Part shown: piece after piece, positions 43,363 to 53,735 of the stretch | Position numbering within the stretch: the stretch's first letter is position 1 | Layout: every line of letters begins with the position of its first letter | NCBI RefSeq assembly: GCF_022919575.1 | Contig: NZ_CP095071.1 | Span: 4,598,001 to 4,662,000, forward strand | Source of the DNA: Gracilibacillus salinarum | GTDB lineage: Bacteria; Bacillota; Bacilli; Bacillales; Amphibacillaceae | DNA: 64,000 nucleotides | Reading direction: 5' to 3' | Translations under genes and position numbers: made by a program | Notes under the pieces: generated by a model | What the model saw: only the letters and a program-made list of their open reading frames with translations | Database searches by the model: none | Told to the model about the DNA's origin: nothing

Positions 43363-45873
43363 ATGCGTGGATTAATTAAGAAAGTATTTGGTGATGGTAA
43401 CCAGCGTCAGCTAAAAGGATTAGTTAAAATTGCGGAAGAAATAGAAGCGTTGGAGCCATCGATACAACAATTATCTGATAATGAATTAAAAAATAAAACG
43501 CAAAGCTTCAAAGAAAGATACCAAAATGGCGAAACCCTTGATGATTTAATCGTAGAAGCATATGCTGTTGTTCGTGAAGGAGCAAAGCGTGTGTTAGGTA
43601 TGCGTCCCTTTAATGTGCAATTGCTAGGAGCAATCGCCATGCACAAAGGGAACATCTCCGAAATGAAAACAGGTGAAGGTAAAACCTTGGCATCGACAAT
43701 GCCAGCATACTTAAATGCTCTAACTGGTAAAGGTGTCCATATTATTACGGTCAACGATTACTTGGCAGATCGTGATGCGCGCGATATGGGTGAATTGTAT
43801 CAGTTTTTAGGTTTAACCGTTGGATTGAATCAAAATGGTATGCCAAAAGAAGAGAAGCGTCAGGCATATGAAGCAGACATCACTTATGGTACAAATAATG
43901 AATTCGGTTTTGATTATTTACGTGACAACATGGTGCTTTACAAAGAGCAAATGGTACAACGCCCCTTGCACTTTGCCATCATTGATGAGGTTGACTCGAT
44001 ATTAATTGATGAGGCGCGTACACCATTAATTATTTCTGGTACTGCTCAGAAGTCAGCAAGCTTATACCAGCAAGCAAACTCTTTTGTTAGAACACTGCAA
44101 AATGAAGCAGATTATACGTATGATGAAAAATCAAAAGGCGTACAACTAACAGAAGAAGGGATGAATAAAGCAGAGCGCTTCTTTAATGTAGAGAACTTGT
44201 TCGACTTAAATAATGTAACCTTAACGCACCATATTAACCAGGCATTAAAAGCTCATGTAGCTATGCACCGAGATACGGATTATGTAGTGGAAGAGGATCA
44301 AGTCGTTATTGTCGACCAATTTACCGGCCGTCTAATGAAGGGACGCCGTTATAGCGACGGACTTCATCAGGCAATTGAGGCGAAAGAAGGTCTGCAAATT
44401 CAGAATGAAAGTATGACACTTGCGTCCATTACTTTCCAAAACTACTTCCGTATGTATCAAAAACTTGCCGGTATGACTGGTACTGCGAAAACAGAGGAAG
44501 AAGAATTTCGAAATATTTATGCGATGGATGTTATCGCAATTCCAACTAATAAACCGATTGTTCGTGATGATAAGGCGGATTTAATTTATAAAACGATGGA
44601 TGGTAAGTTCCGTGCAGTTGTGGAAGAAATTAAAGAACGCTATGAATTGGGACAACCTGTATTGGTAGGGACCGTAGCAGTTGAAACATCAGAGTTAATC
44701 TCGAAATTATTGAAAAAATCAGGCGTTAAGCATAACGTATTAAACGCGAAAAACCACTTCCGTGAGGCCGAAATTATTGAAAATGCGGGTCAAAAGCAAG
44801 CCGTTACCATTGCGACCAATATGGCCGGTCGTGGTACGGATATTAAATTAGGCGACGGTGTAAAGGAATTAGGCGGTCTTGCTGTTATTGGTACAGAACG
44901 TCATGAGTCCCGCCGGATTGATAACCAGTTGCGTGGGCGTTCTGGTCGTCAAGGAGATCCAGGTGTTACGCAGTTTTATTTGTCGATGGAAGATGAACTG
45001 ATGCGCCGTTTCGGATCAGATAATATGAGAAGTATGATGGAACGTCTTGGTATGGATGATACGCAGCCAATTGAAAGTAAGATGGTTTCCAGAGCAGTAG
45101 AATCTGCACAGAAACGGGTAGAAGGTAATAACTTTGATGCTCGTAAAACGATTCTTTCTTATGATGATGTATTACGTCAACAGCGTGAAATCATCTACAA
45201 ACAACGTTTTGATGTTATTGATTCTGAAAACCTTCGTGAAATTATCGAACAGATGATTCAGACTACGGTTGAAGGTGCAGTCGATACTTATATGGCTGAT
45301 GAAGTACCAGAGAATTGGAACCTGACAGGATTAACGGAGTACATTCATGGTACATTATTAGAATCTGATTGGATTAGTGAAAAGGATCTCAAAGACAAAG
45401 AAAAAGAAGAAGTCATTGATCTGATCATGGCAAAAGTAAAAGAAAAATATGATCGGAAAGAAGAAGAGTTCACACCAGAAAAAATGCGTGAATTCGAGAA
45501 AGTTATTCTACTTCGTACGGTAGATACAAAATGGATGGATCATATCGACCAGATGGATCAGCTTCGTCAGGGTATTCATTTGCGTGCTTACGGTCAAAAC
45601 GATCCGTTGCGTGAATACCAGATGGAAGGTTTCGCTATGTTTGAACAGATGATCTCTGCTATCAATGAAGAAGTAGCTAAATATGTAATGAAAGCTCAAA
45701 TGCAAGAGAATATTAAACGTGAAGCCGTAGTGAAGAACACACAAGCAGTTTCTGGCGATGATCAAGAGAAGAAAAAAGTGAAGAGACCATATGTGAAAAC
45801 AGAGACAGTCGGACGTAACGATCCTTGTCCATGTGGTAGCGGTAAGAAATACAAACAGTGTCATGGCAGTTAA
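43363..45873 (+). CDS. secA: Preprotein translocase ATPase SecA
   Basis: 836 residues. The motor that drives proteins through SecYEG. Walker [12 protein letters not shown] near residue 100, Walker [18 protein letters not shown] near 207, preprotein cross-linking domain (about 225-370), second nucleotide lobe with [10 protein letters not shown] near 490, helical scaffold, and a C-terminal zinc-binding tail [18 protein letters not shown]. The start ATG follows AGAGGAGCG. prfB follows after 20 bp, the common Bacilli order. Confidence 0.97.
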   Translation: MRGLIKKVFGDGNQRQLKGLVKIAEEIEALEPSIQQLSDNELKNKTQSFKERYQNGETLDDLIVEAYAVVREGAKRVLGMRPFNVQLLGAIAMHKGNISEMKTGEGKTLASTMPAYLNALTGKGVHIITVNDYLADRDARDMGELYQFLGLTVGLNQNGMPKEEKRQAYEADITYGTNNEFGFDYLRDNMVLYKEQMVQRPLHFAIIDEVDSILIDEARTPLIISGTAQKSASLYQQANSFVRTLQNEADYTYDEKSKGVQLTEEGMNKAERFFNVENLFDLNNVTLTHHINQALKAHVAMHRDTDYVVEEDQVVIVDQFTGRLMKGRRYSDGLHQAIEAKEGLQIQNESMTLASITFQNYFRMYQKLAGMTGTAKTEEEEFRNIYAMDVIAIPTNKPIVRDDKADLIYKTMDGKFRAVVEEIKERYELGQPVLVGTVAVETSELISKLLKKSGVKHNVLNAKNHFREAEIIENAGQKQAVTIATNMAGRGTDIKLGDGVKELGGLAVIGTERHESRRIDNQLRGRSGRQGDPGVTQFYLSMEDELMRRFGSDNMRSMMERLGMDDTQPIESKMVSRAVESAQKRVEGNNFDARKTILSYDDVLRQQREIIYKQRFDVIDSENLREIIEQMIQTTVEGAVDTYMADEVPENWNLTGLTEYIHGTLLESDWISEKDLKDKEKEEVIDLIMAKVKEKYDRKEEEFTPEKMREFEKVILLRTVDTKWMDHIDQMDQLRQGIHLRAYGQNDPLREYQMEGFAMFEQMISAINEEVAKYVMKAQMQENIKREAVVKNTQAVSGDDQEKKKVKRPYVKTETVGRNDPCPCGSGKKYKQCHGS

Positions 45874-45893
45874 GTTTAAATGAGGTGTAATCA

Positions 45894-46995
45894 ATGGAAT
45901 TAGTAGAGATTAAGCAAGAATTAGAAAAAATGGCTAACAGGTTAGCGGACTTCAGGGGGTCTCTTTGACTTAGAGTCAAAGAGAGCCCGAATTGCTGAAT
46001 TAGAAGAGGTCATGGCAGAACCAGGTTTCTGGGATGATCAGCAAAATGCCCAAAAAGTAATCGCAGAGGTCAATGGTGAGAAGGAACTCGTACAAGCCTT
46101 CGATAAAAACCAGGAAGCCTTGGAGAATGCAGACGTATCCTATGAATTAGTAAAAGAAGAAGAGGATGAAGAGCTTCGTGAAGATTTGGAATCAGAAGTG
46201 GAAGCTCTATCTGAATCATTAAATCAATTTGAGTTATTTATTTTACTGAGTGAACCTTATGATAAAAATAATGCAATTCTCGAACTCCATCCAGGTGCTG
46301 GTGGTACCGAATCACAAGACTGGGCGAGTATGCTTTTACGAATGTACACACGATGGGCTGATTCAAAAGGGTTCAAAGTAGATACATTGGATTATCTGCC
46401 TGGCGATGAAGCTGGAGTGAAAAGTGTGACATTGTTAATTAAAGGTCACAATGCTTACGGATACTTAAAAGCTGAAAAAGGTGTTCATCGACTAGTCCGT
46501 ATTTCACCTTTTGATTCTTCGGGACGTCGTCATACTTCCTTTGTTTCTTGTGATGTTACACCTGAAGTGGATGACGACATTGATATTGAAATCAATACGG
46601 AAGATTTGAAGATAGATACGTATCGTTCCAGTGGTGCAGGTGGACAGCACGTCAATACGACTGATTCAGCAGTGCGGATCACACACCAGCCAACGAATAC
46701 GGTTGTTACGTGTCAATCAGAACGATCCCAAATAAAAAATAGAGAACAAGCCATGAAAATGTTGAAAGCTAAGTTATATCAGTTAGAAATTGAGAAACAG
46801 CAACAGGAAATGGCAGAGATTCGTGGAGAGCAAAAAGAAATAGGATGGGGCAGTCAAATACGTTCCTATGTATTTCACCCTTATTCCATGGTGAAAGATC
46901 ATCGTACAGACCACGAAACAGGAAATACACAAGCAGTGATGGATGGAGAATTAGATAATTTCATTGATGCTTATTTACGTTCTGTAATGAATTAA
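45894..46995 (+). CDS. prfB: Peptide chain release factor 2, programmed +1 frameshift
   Basis: Two frames join at CTT-TGA-C: codons 1-24 at 45894-45965, then reading continues at 45967 after skipping T45966, to give 366 residues, the usual RF2 length. The internal Shine-Dalgarno-like AGGGGG (45954-45959) sits just before CTTTGAC, the classic autoregulatory site: low RF2 favours the frameshift at its own stop, UGA. The product has the RF2 stop-recognition motif SPF (ISPFDSSG) and the catalytic GGQ ([17 protein letters not shown]). AGGTGTAATCA precedes the ATG. Confidence 0.97.
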
Positions 46996-46996
46996 C

Positions 46997-47036
46997 GACG
47001 AGCAAAAGGGGAAATGCTCTCCTTTTGCTCGTTTTT
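46997..47036 (+). terminator. secA-prfB terminator
   Basis: ACGAGCAAAAGG and CCTTTTGCTCGT form a 12-bp perfect stem with an 11-nt loop, then TTTTC, two bases after the prfB stop. Confidence 0.92.
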
Positions 47037-47074
47037 CATGTGTAGAGAAATAATACAAAAAAAGGAGTAGAACT

Positions 47075-47938
47075 ATGATTGCAAAATATAAACGTACACC
47101 AATGCCGAATTGGTTACGTCAAACATTAGATTATCTTTATGTATTAATTGGCGCTTTTCTTGTTGCCTTTGCCTTTAACTTATTTTTATTACCGAACAAC
47201 ATCGCATCCGGTGGCGTTGCAGGTGTCAGTACGATTACGAAATCTCTCTTTGATTGGGAACCATCTATTGTGCAATGGGCATTAAATATTCCGTTATTTA
47301 TAGCAGGTGTTGTAATACTCGGTAAAAATTTTGGTGCAAAATCTTTGGTAGGAACAATTATCTTACCTTTCTATGTCTATTTGACAAAAGATATGGAACC
47401 TGCTACATTTGATCCGCTATTAGGAGCAATTTTTGGCGGTATGATTGTAGGTCTTGGTATCGGGATCGTATTTCGTGGGAAAGCATCAACAGGTGGTATG
47501 GATTTGGCCGCCCAGCTGTTACATAAATACACAGCAATGCCGCTTGGGGTATGTCTGATATTTTTTGATGGCATGATTGTACTTACTGCCTCCTTTGTTT
47601 TTTCCTTAGAAGAAGGGCTATATGCGATAATCGGATTGTTTATCACGAGCCGTACTATCGACTTCGTGCAAGTAGGGCTAAATACCTCAAAGAACGTGAT
47701 GATCATTACGAATCAATTTGAAGAAGTTCGTCGGATTTTGTTGAATGATATTGATCGGGGTGTTACTATTTTTAATGGTTCTGGTGGCTTCACGGATGAG
47801 GATCGAAAAGTTATCATGTGTGTAGTCCAGCAAAACGAGTTTAGTAAAGCAACCCAGGCAGTGAAATCAATTGATCCGAATGCTTTTGTGATTGCGATGA
47901 ATGCTACCGAGGTATTAGGTGAAGGGTTCAAAAAATAA
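47075..47938 (+). CDS. YitT family membrane protein (YvjA-like)
   Basis: 287 residues. Five or six membrane helices (about 15-190) with the family motif LPNNIASGGVAGVSTI near residue 40 and RGKASTGGMDLAAQLL near 138. A cytosolic DUF2179 domain follows (about 210-280, VTIFNGSGGFTDEDRKVIMC). Function unknown. The position before ftsE matches B. subtilis yvjA. AAAAGGAG precedes the ATG. Confidence 0.88.
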   Translation: MIAKYKRTPMPNWLRQTLDYLYVLIGAFLVAFAFNLFLLPNNIASGGVAGVSTITKSLFDWEPSIVQWALNIPLFIAGVVILGKNFGAKSLVGTIILPFYVYLTKDMEPATFDPLLGAIFGGMIVGLGIGIVFRGKASTGGMDLAAQLLHKYTAMPLGVCLIFFDGMIVLTASFVFSLEEGLYAIIGLFITSRTIDFVQVGLNTSKNVMIITNQFEEVRRILLNDIDRGVTIFNGSGGFTDEDRKVIMCVVQQNEFSKATQAVKSIDPNAFVIAMNATEVLGEGFKK

Positions 47939-48117
47939 TGACAAAATATTTCAATATTCATGATTATTTAATGTTTTGAAAAGAAATTGTAATAAAAAAA
48001 TCGGTAAAAAATATCGAAAATGATGTTATAATGTAAGATGTATGGAATTCTGAGTCGAATTTTGGTTCTGTTTTTCTGAAGATTTGTCTTACAAAAAATA
48101 AAAAAGGTGATTACTTT

Positions 48118-48803
48118 ATGATAAAGATGAAAGAAGTATATATGACTTATCCGAATGGTGTTGTCGCACTTAATGGTATAGATGTAAAAGTCGATCAAGG
48201 CGAGTTTGTTTACATAGTTGGACCAAGTGGTGCGGGTAAATCCACTTTCACCAAATTGTTAATACGAGAAGAAGTGCCGACAAACGGTGCTGTGACAGTT
48301 AATGATAAGAATATTGCCGAATTAAAATGGAAAGAAGTACCTTATTTCCGTCGAAATATCGGGGTAGTGTATCAGGATTTCCGTTTACTTCCCAAATTAA
48401 CCATTTATGAGAATATCGCGTTTGCAATGGAAGTAATCGAAGAAACACCAAAGAACATCCGGAAACGTGTTATGGCTGTGCTGGAACAGGTAGGTTTGAA
48501 AAATAAAGCACGCTTTATACCAGATGAGTTATCCGGTGGGAGCAGCAGCGAGTTGCCATTGCAAGAGCGATTGTCAACAGACCATCCATTTTAATTGCTG
48601 ACGAACCAACAGGGAATTTAGATCCTGAAACATCCTGGGAAATTATGCAAATACTTGAGGAAATTAATGCAAGTGGCACAACGATTTTAATGGCTACACA
48701 CAGCAAAGAAATTGTAAATACCATCAAAAAACGTGTTATCGCAGTTGAAGATGGTACGATAGTACGCGATGAGCATCGAGGAGAGTATGGCTATGAAATT
48801 TAA
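48118..48803 (+). pseudogene. ftsE: Cell-division ABC ATPase FtsE with a 1-nt frameshift
   Basis: The first frame runs 48118-48594 and has Walker A (GPSGAGKST), the Q-loop region and LSGG. It then reads out of frame and stops early. Inserting one base in GGTGGG at 48535-48540 restores the normal continuation, [20 protein letters not shown], with Walker B ([10 protein letters not shown]) and H-loop (MATHS), to the TAA at 48801. The total would then be 228 residues, the FtsE length. As read, the protein lacks Walker B and would be inactive. It may be a sequencing or assembly error in a short G-run, or a real mutation. ftsX overlaps the end and appears intact. Confidence 0.88.
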
Positions 48804-49686
48804 TACGTTGAAACGACATTTCAAGGAAGGTGCAAAGAATACATGGCGTAATGGCTGGATGACGATTGCTTCCGTCGGTGCAGTTACCACGACTTTAATT
48901 TTAGTTGGTGTATTCCTTGTTCTAATGTTGAATTTGAATCACATTGCTGGCGAACTGGAAGAAGATGTACAAATAAAGGCATTAGTTGAATTGACTGAGG
49001 AAGAAACGACAGTTGAAGCCATGAATGAGGATATTTCCAATATTAGTGGTGTAGAAAGTGTTGAGTATGTAACGAAGGAAGAAGAACTGCAGAACCTGAT
49101 AGACAGCATGGGTGAACAAGGACAAGCCTGGAGCTTATATGAACAGGATAACCCACTCAATGACGCATTTGTTGTAAAAGCAACAAACCCACAGGATACG
49201 GAGAATGTTGCGAATGAAATAGAAAAATTTGACTATATTTACCGAGTCAATTTCGGGCAAGATTATGTTGATAGTTTATTTACATTTAATAAGTATGCTA
49301 GAAACATAGGATTAGGCTTAATTGTGGCACTCGTGTTCACCGCAATTTTCTTAATTTCCAATACGATTAAGATCACGATAATGGCGCGCAGACGCGAGAT
49401 TGAAATCATGAAATTAGTAGGTGCAACAAACAATTTCATCCGTTGGCCATTCTTTGTGGAAGGGCTGATGCTTGGTGTATTTGGAAGCTTGATACCTATT
49501 GCCGTTATCATGGTCGGTTACTATTTCCTAACCCAGAATCTCGTTGTCTTTGAACAATTTGATTTTGTCAAAATATTACCGTTCTTCCCATTTGCTTTAC
49601 AAGTTGCTGCTATCATTATTGGTATCGGCGCAACCATCGGCGTATGGGGAAGCTTAATGAGTGTTCGTAAATTCTTGAAAGTTTAA
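48793..49686 (+). CDS. ftsX: Cell-division ABC permease FtsX
   Basis: 297 residues with four membrane helices (about 22-45, 175-197, 224-244 and 263-288) and a large extracellular loop between the first two. With FtsE it activates a cell wall hydrolase, CwlO in B. subtilis. The ATG at 48793 is 9 nt after GGAG and gives the conserved [13 protein letters not shown] start; upstream in-frame starts overlap that site. An M23 hydrolase with a coiled coil follows by 36 bp, a fitting partner. Confidence 0.93.
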   Translation: MKFNTLKRHFKEGAKNTWRNGWMTIASVGAVTTTLILVGVFLVLMLNLNHIAGELEEDVQIKALVELTEEETTVEAMNEDISNISGVESVEYVTKEEELQNLIDSMGEQGQAWSLYEQDNPLNDAFVVKATNPQDTENVANEIEKFDYIYRVNFGQDYVDSLFTFNKYARNIGLGLIVALVFTAIFLISNTIKITIMARRREIEIMKLVGATNNFIRWPFFVEGLMLGVFGSLIPIAVIMVGYYFLTQNLVVFEQFDFVKILPFFPFALQVAAIIIGIGATIGVWGSLMSVRKFLKV

Positions 49687-49722
49687 TAGTCTAAGAGATA
49701 AGTTCTAGAGAGGGGATACGAG

Positions 49723-51108
49723 ATGAAAAAAATTAATCTGCTACTTATTTTCTTATTGATTGCTTCATTGATACCAGCAAACACCATCTTTGCTGAAACA
49801 GCTGACGAATTAGATGATAAAATTAATGATTTAGAAGATCAGGAAAGTAATTTAGAAGAGAAATCAAACGGGGTAGAGAACAAAGTAAGTGAAACAGAAG
49901 AAAAAATTGCCGAAAACAAAGACCAGCAAGATGAAACACAAAGTGAAATTAACAGTCTGAACAGTGACTTGGAAGATACACAGGCGAAGCTTGCTGCCAA
50001 ACAAGAGGAAATTGCTCAAACAAACAATGAAATTCAAACAACCGAAGCAGAAATTCAAAAAACAGAAGAAGAAATTACCTCTCTTAAAGAAGAGATTGAA
50101 GCATTAAAAAACGAGATTAAAGAGCTGGAAGAAAAGATTGCATCCAGAGAAAAACTATTAAAGAACAGATTACGCTCCATCCAGCAAAATGGCGGAAGTG
50201 TCAGCTATTTAGAAGTTATCCTGGGTGCACAAAGCTTTGGTGATTTTATTAACCGTGCTACTGCTGTTAACAAAATCATGGATTCCGATAAAAATATCAT
50301 GGAAGAACAGGAAGCAGATAAGAAAAAGTTACAAGAAAACAAAGCAACAGTTGAGAAAAACAAAAAAGAAGTGGAAGACAAACAAGTTGCGTTAGAAGAC
50401 AGCAAGGCACAACTTGAAAACACGAAGTCGAATTTAGTAGCACAGCAAGAAGAGTTAAATGAAATCGAATCGACATTGAATAATCAAAAAGATAATAAAG
50501 AGACATTAATGGCAGACTTGGAATCAGAAGAACAAGAACTGCATGATCATAAAATGAGTTTAGCTGAGCAGCAAGAAACACTTAATAATCAAGCTGCTGT
50601 TATTGCACAAGCGAAAAAAGAAGCAAAAGAAAAACTAGACCAATTATCAAAAGAAGAGGATAATAGTTCATCTAATGGTGGAGGCAGCAGCGGAGGATCT
50701 TTATCATCTGGAGGAAACGGCAGTTTAGTCTGGCCAGCACAAGGGAGACAATCTTCAGACTATGGCTATCGTGACTTTGATGGTGGTGGATTCCATTACG
50801 GTATAGATATCGCAAACAGTGTAGGAACGACTATTAGAGCAGCTGCCGATGGTAAGGTAACAAGGGCGAATTATTCCTCTAGTTACGGAAATGTAGTATA
50901 CATATATCATCCAAGCCTAGATTTAACGACTGTGTATGCACACTTAAATAGTTCCAATGTTTCATTAAAACAAAATGTAACGCAAGGTCAAACAATCGGT
51001 GGTATGGGTGATACCGGACATTCCTTTGGCAGTCACTTACACTTTGAAGTACACAAACGTGGATGGAGTTATCACGGAGCAATCGACCCGATGCCATACT
51101 TGCCTTAA
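49723..51108 (+). CDS. Coiled-coil M23 peptidase (EnvC/PcsB-like wall hydrolase)
   Basis: 461 residues. Signal peptide (1-24, ending FAE), a long coiled coil (about 25-305, many E/K/Q heptads), a Ser/Gly linker and a LytM/M23 domain (about 335-461). Zinc ligands are visible: His and Asp in HYGIDIA near 365, and HLHFE near 434. The coiled coil is the part that FtsX binds in EnvC, PcsB and CwlO. Position right after ftsEX suggests this is the enzyme they switch on. GAGAGGGG precedes the ATG. A strong terminator follows. Confidence 0.88.
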   Translation: MKKINLLLIFLLIASLIPANTIFAETADELDDKINDLEDQESNLEEKSNGVENKVSETEEKIAENKDQQDETQSEINSLNSDLEDTQAKLAAKQEEIAQTNNEIQTTEAEIQKTEEEITSLKEEIEALKNEIKELEEKIASREKLLKNRLRSIQQNGGSVSYLEVILGAQSFGDFINRATAVNKIMDSDKNIMEEQEADKKKLQENKATVEKNKKEVEDKQVALEDSKAQLENTKSNLVAQQEELNEIESTLNNQKDNKETLMADLESEEQELHDHKMSLAEQQETLNNQAAVIAQAKKEAKEKLDQLSKEEDNSSSNGGGSSGGSLSSGGNGSLVWPAQGRQSSDYGYRDFDGGGFHYGIDIANSVGTTIRAAADGKVTRANYSSSYGNVVYIYHPSLDLTTVYAHLNSSNVSLKQNVTQGQTIGGMGDTGHSFGSHLHFEVHKRGWSYHGAIDPMPYLP

Positions 51109-51118
51109 ATAGCGAAAT

Positions 51119-51157
51119 AAAAAAAGACATCACAAAATACTTGTGATGTCTTTTTTA
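51119..51157 (+). terminator. ftsEX-peptidase terminator
   Basis: AAAAAAGACATCACAA and TTGTGATGTCTTTTTT form a stem of about 15 bp with a 5-nt loop. Confidence 0.93.
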
Positions 51158-51250
51158 AACCATCATAATATAGTAGTAGAACATTAAAATGAGACATAGG
51201 TATGTAGTAGTGGAAAAAAGAGAGTCTTGGAAAGGCAATGGGGTGGGTAT

Positions 51251-52729
51251 ATGAAAATAAGCAAAAGAATTTTAGTGTTAATTTTAATTGTAGCAATTGC
51301 TTTAGGCGCTGCTGGTACATATGCTGGACTAGCGTTCTTTGCAAGTGGGTCAAGTTCTGAAAGCGGGATGAGCAGTAATGATCAAAATTTATTATCCCAG
51401 CTTTCTGATCAGCAGCAAAGCCTAGAAGAGAACATGGGCAAAATGTCCAAAGTCGTAGATGCTTTTTCCATCATTCAAGAAAATTATGTGGAAGAAGTAG
51501 ATGATCAGCAACTGGTGGAAGGTGCCATCAATGGTATGCTGGAATCACTCGAGGATCCATACAGTGTATACATGGATCAGGAAACAATGGAACAATTTAA
51601 TGAACAAATAGAAGCATCATTTGAAGGGATCGGTGCCGAAGTTTCGATGGTAGACGGTAATGTAACCATCGTAGCTCCGATTAAAGATTCGCCAGCGGAA
51701 AAGGCTGGATTAAAACCTAATGATCAAATTTTATCTGTCGATGGCGAGAGTGTGGAAGGCCTTGATCTCTATGAAGCAGTTAACAAAATCAGAGGAGAAA
51801 AAGGTTCCGAAGTCGTTCTTGAAGTCAGCAGACCTGGAGTAGATGATCCATTAGAGATTGAAATTACAAGAGATGCGATTCCGCTAGAAACCGTTTATTC
51901 GGAAACGAAAGAAGTAAATGGAAAAACAATCGGTGTGATAGAATTAACTTCTTTTTCAGAAAACACGGCATCTGATTTTGAAAAAGCACTGTCGAATTTA
52001 GAAGATAAAGGGATGGATGGACTTGTAATTGATGTCCGAGGAAATCCTGGTGGGTTATTACCGGCTGTGGAAGAGATTTTGAAAAACTTTATCCCGAGCG
52101 ATAAACCATATCTTCAAATCGAAGATCCTTCCGGTAAAAAGACAAGGTATTTTTCTGAATTGGAATCTGGCAAAGACTATCCAATTGTTTCGATAATTGA
52201 TGGCGGAAGTGCCTCTGCCTCAGAAATTCTGGTTGGTGCACTTAACGAAGCAATGGATTATGACATAGTGGGTGAAAAGTCATTTGGTAAAGGTACCGTG
52301 CAACAAACCGTTTCAATGGGAGATGGCAGTACCATTAAAATTACCCGTTTCAAATGGCTAACGCCTGATGGAAATTGGATTCACGAAAAAGGTATTAAAC
52401 CAACGGTAGAACAAAAAATGCCTGATTATTATTACACTAATCCGGTACAGATTGAAGAGCCCTTAAGCTACAATCAAAGTGATGATCAAATCGAAAATGT
52501 TCAAATTATGCTGCAAGGCTTAGGTTACAAGCCTGAAAGAACTGACGGATACTTCAACGAAGCAACCAAATCGGCAGTAGAAGCATTCCAAAGCGACCAG
52601 GATATAGAAGTGACTGGTGAAGTCAATCAGAAAACCGCTGAAGTCTTACAAACATCCATCGTCGAAAAAATTCGCGATGGCCAAGACGACAAGCAACTAG
52701 AAAAAGCCCTGGAGATCGTAAGCCAATAA
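51251..52729 (+). CDS. ctpB: S41 carboxy-terminal processing protease CtpB
   Basis: 492 residues. N-terminal membrane anchor (5-27), a PDZ domain (about 100-190), and the S41 domain with catalytic Ser in GGSASASE near residue 320 and Lys in KSFGKGTVQ near 345. A C-terminal peptidoglycan-binding domain (about 405-470, VQIMLQGLGYKPERTDGYFN) ends the protein. In B. subtilis CtpB cleaves SpoIVFA during sporulation. The start at 51251 follows GGGGTGGG. Terminator at 52735. Confidence 0.93.
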   Translation: MKISKRILVLILIVAIALGAAGTYAGLAFFASGSSSESGMSSNDQNLLSQLSDQQQSLEENMGKMSKVVDAFSIIQENYVEEVDDQQLVEGAINGMLESLEDPYSVYMDQETMEQFNEQIEASFEGIGAEVSMVDGNVTIVAPIKDSPAEKAGLKPNDQILSVDGESVEGLDLYEAVNKIRGEKGSEVVLEVSRPGVDDPLEIEITRDAIPLETVYSETKEVNGKTIGVIELTSFSENTASDFEKALSNLEDKGMDGLVIDVRGNPGGLLPAVEEILKNFIPSDKPYLQIEDPSGKKTRYFSELESGKDYPIVSIIDGGSASASEILVGALNEAMDYDIVGEKSFGKGTVQQTVSMGDGSTIKITRFKWLTPDGNWIHEKGIKPTVEQKMPDYYYTNPVQIEEPLSYNQSDDQIENVQIMLQGLGYKPERTDGYFNEATKSAVEAFQSDQDIEVTGEVNQKTAEVLQTSIVEKIRDGQDDKQLEKALEIVSQ

Positions 52730-52734
52730 TAATC

Positions 52735-52768
52735 AAAAGCCCACATTTACTGTAAATGTGGGCTTTTG
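52735..52768 (+). terminator. ctpB terminator
   Basis: AAAAGCCCACATTTA and TAAATGTGGGCTTTT, perfect 15-bp stem, CTG loop. Confidence 0.95.
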
Positions 52769-52901
52769 CATGGAGTTCTCAAATAAAATTCCTGTAACGG
52801 ATCATGGTAAGTGGAACGGTGTGTCAGTGTTGTAATTTTGACATGTTTTATAACAGGTCATCCCCATTCTAATTGCTAGCTATTACACAAGAAAGTTCAT
52901 T

Positions 52902-53400
52902 AAGCTTTGTAGCTCAGAAGGAAAGGAGACAAAAGTGGGAAGCATTGCAAGGAGATTTGTAGCGTTTAGAAGGAAAGGAGCCAAAAGTAAGTAGCCGAGC
53001 ATCAAGATTTGTAGCGTTTAGAAGGAAAGGGACCAAAAGTGAAGAGCAGTCCCCAGAGATTTGTATCGTTTAGCGAGAAAAGGACCAAAAGTGAAGAGCA
53101 GTCCCCAGAGATTTGTATCGTTTAGCGAGAAAGGAACCAAAAGTGAAGAGCAGTCCCCAGAGATTTGTATCGTTTAGCGAGAAAGGAACCAAAAGTGAAG
53201 AGCAGTCCCCAGAGATTTGTATCGTTTAGCGAGAAAGGAACCAAAAGTGAAGAGCAGTCCCCAGAGATTTGTATCGTTTAGCGAGAAAGGGACCAAAAGT
53301 GAAGAGCAGTCCCCAGAGATTTGTATCGTTTAACGAGAAAGGAGCCAAAAATGGTGGGCAGTCATCGGAGGTTTCTATGGTTTCAGAGGAAAGGGGACCC
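52902..53400. repeat. Second tandem array with exact 52-bp period
   Basis: GATTTGTA recurs at 52954, 53006, 53058, 53110, 53162, 53214, 53266 and 53318, each 52 bp apart, with degenerate units on both sides (near 52904 and 53370). The consensus includes GTATCGTTTAGCGAGAAAGG and ACCAAAAGTGAAGAGCAGTC. The central units are nearly identical, the outer ones diverged. The sequence is not that of the array at 42.4 kb, though both contain a GCGA(GA)AAGGA segment. Between 52769 and 52901 nothing was recognised. Confidence 0.93.
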
Positions 53401-53436
53401 AAATGCCGGCTATTATCTTCTTGTAAAGTCTGTATC

Positions 53437-53533
53437 ATAGACTCCTGCAGACGTGTAGTGGTTGGCAGGAGGGTTATTACAACCCACATAATATATAAAA
53501 ATGCTCCCACCGCTAGACATAATCCATATTATA
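53437..53533. repeat. End fragment of the palindromic repeat family
   Basis: ACATAATCCATATTATA at 53517-53533 is identical to the right terminal repeat of copy E. GACGTGTAGTGGTTGGC near 53450 resembles module 1. The rest of the element is missing. Confidence 0.65.
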
Positions 53534-53735
53534 AAAATCTTATTATACGTATCATTCAGTTAGGGATGGTTGTGTGATCAAAATTGTACCAGAACAAAAT
53601 TTTCCCCTATCCACTCCTTTAAAATTAGGAAAATATATTTAAAATAAAAAAATGGGTAGCCAAATTTTCTTTTTTTGAGCATAATAGAGATACTATACAT
53701 AATTAATGTTTTGGACTTTGGAAGGGGCCGATGGG

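Noticed and set aside
45509..45979. Minus-strand ORFs over the secA end and prfB start
   Set aside because: They are antisense to highly conserved secA/prfB sequence, with no start signals.
47968..48198. 76-codon minus-strand ORF before ftsE
   Set aside because: Very AT-rich (Phe/Ile/Tyr/Lys-rich product), no ribosome-binding site, overlapping the ftsE promoter region.
53226..53577. ORFs of about 94-102 codons on both strands in the second array
   Set aside because: They are made of repeat sequence and repeat-family fragment, with no ribosome-binding site and no conserved motif.
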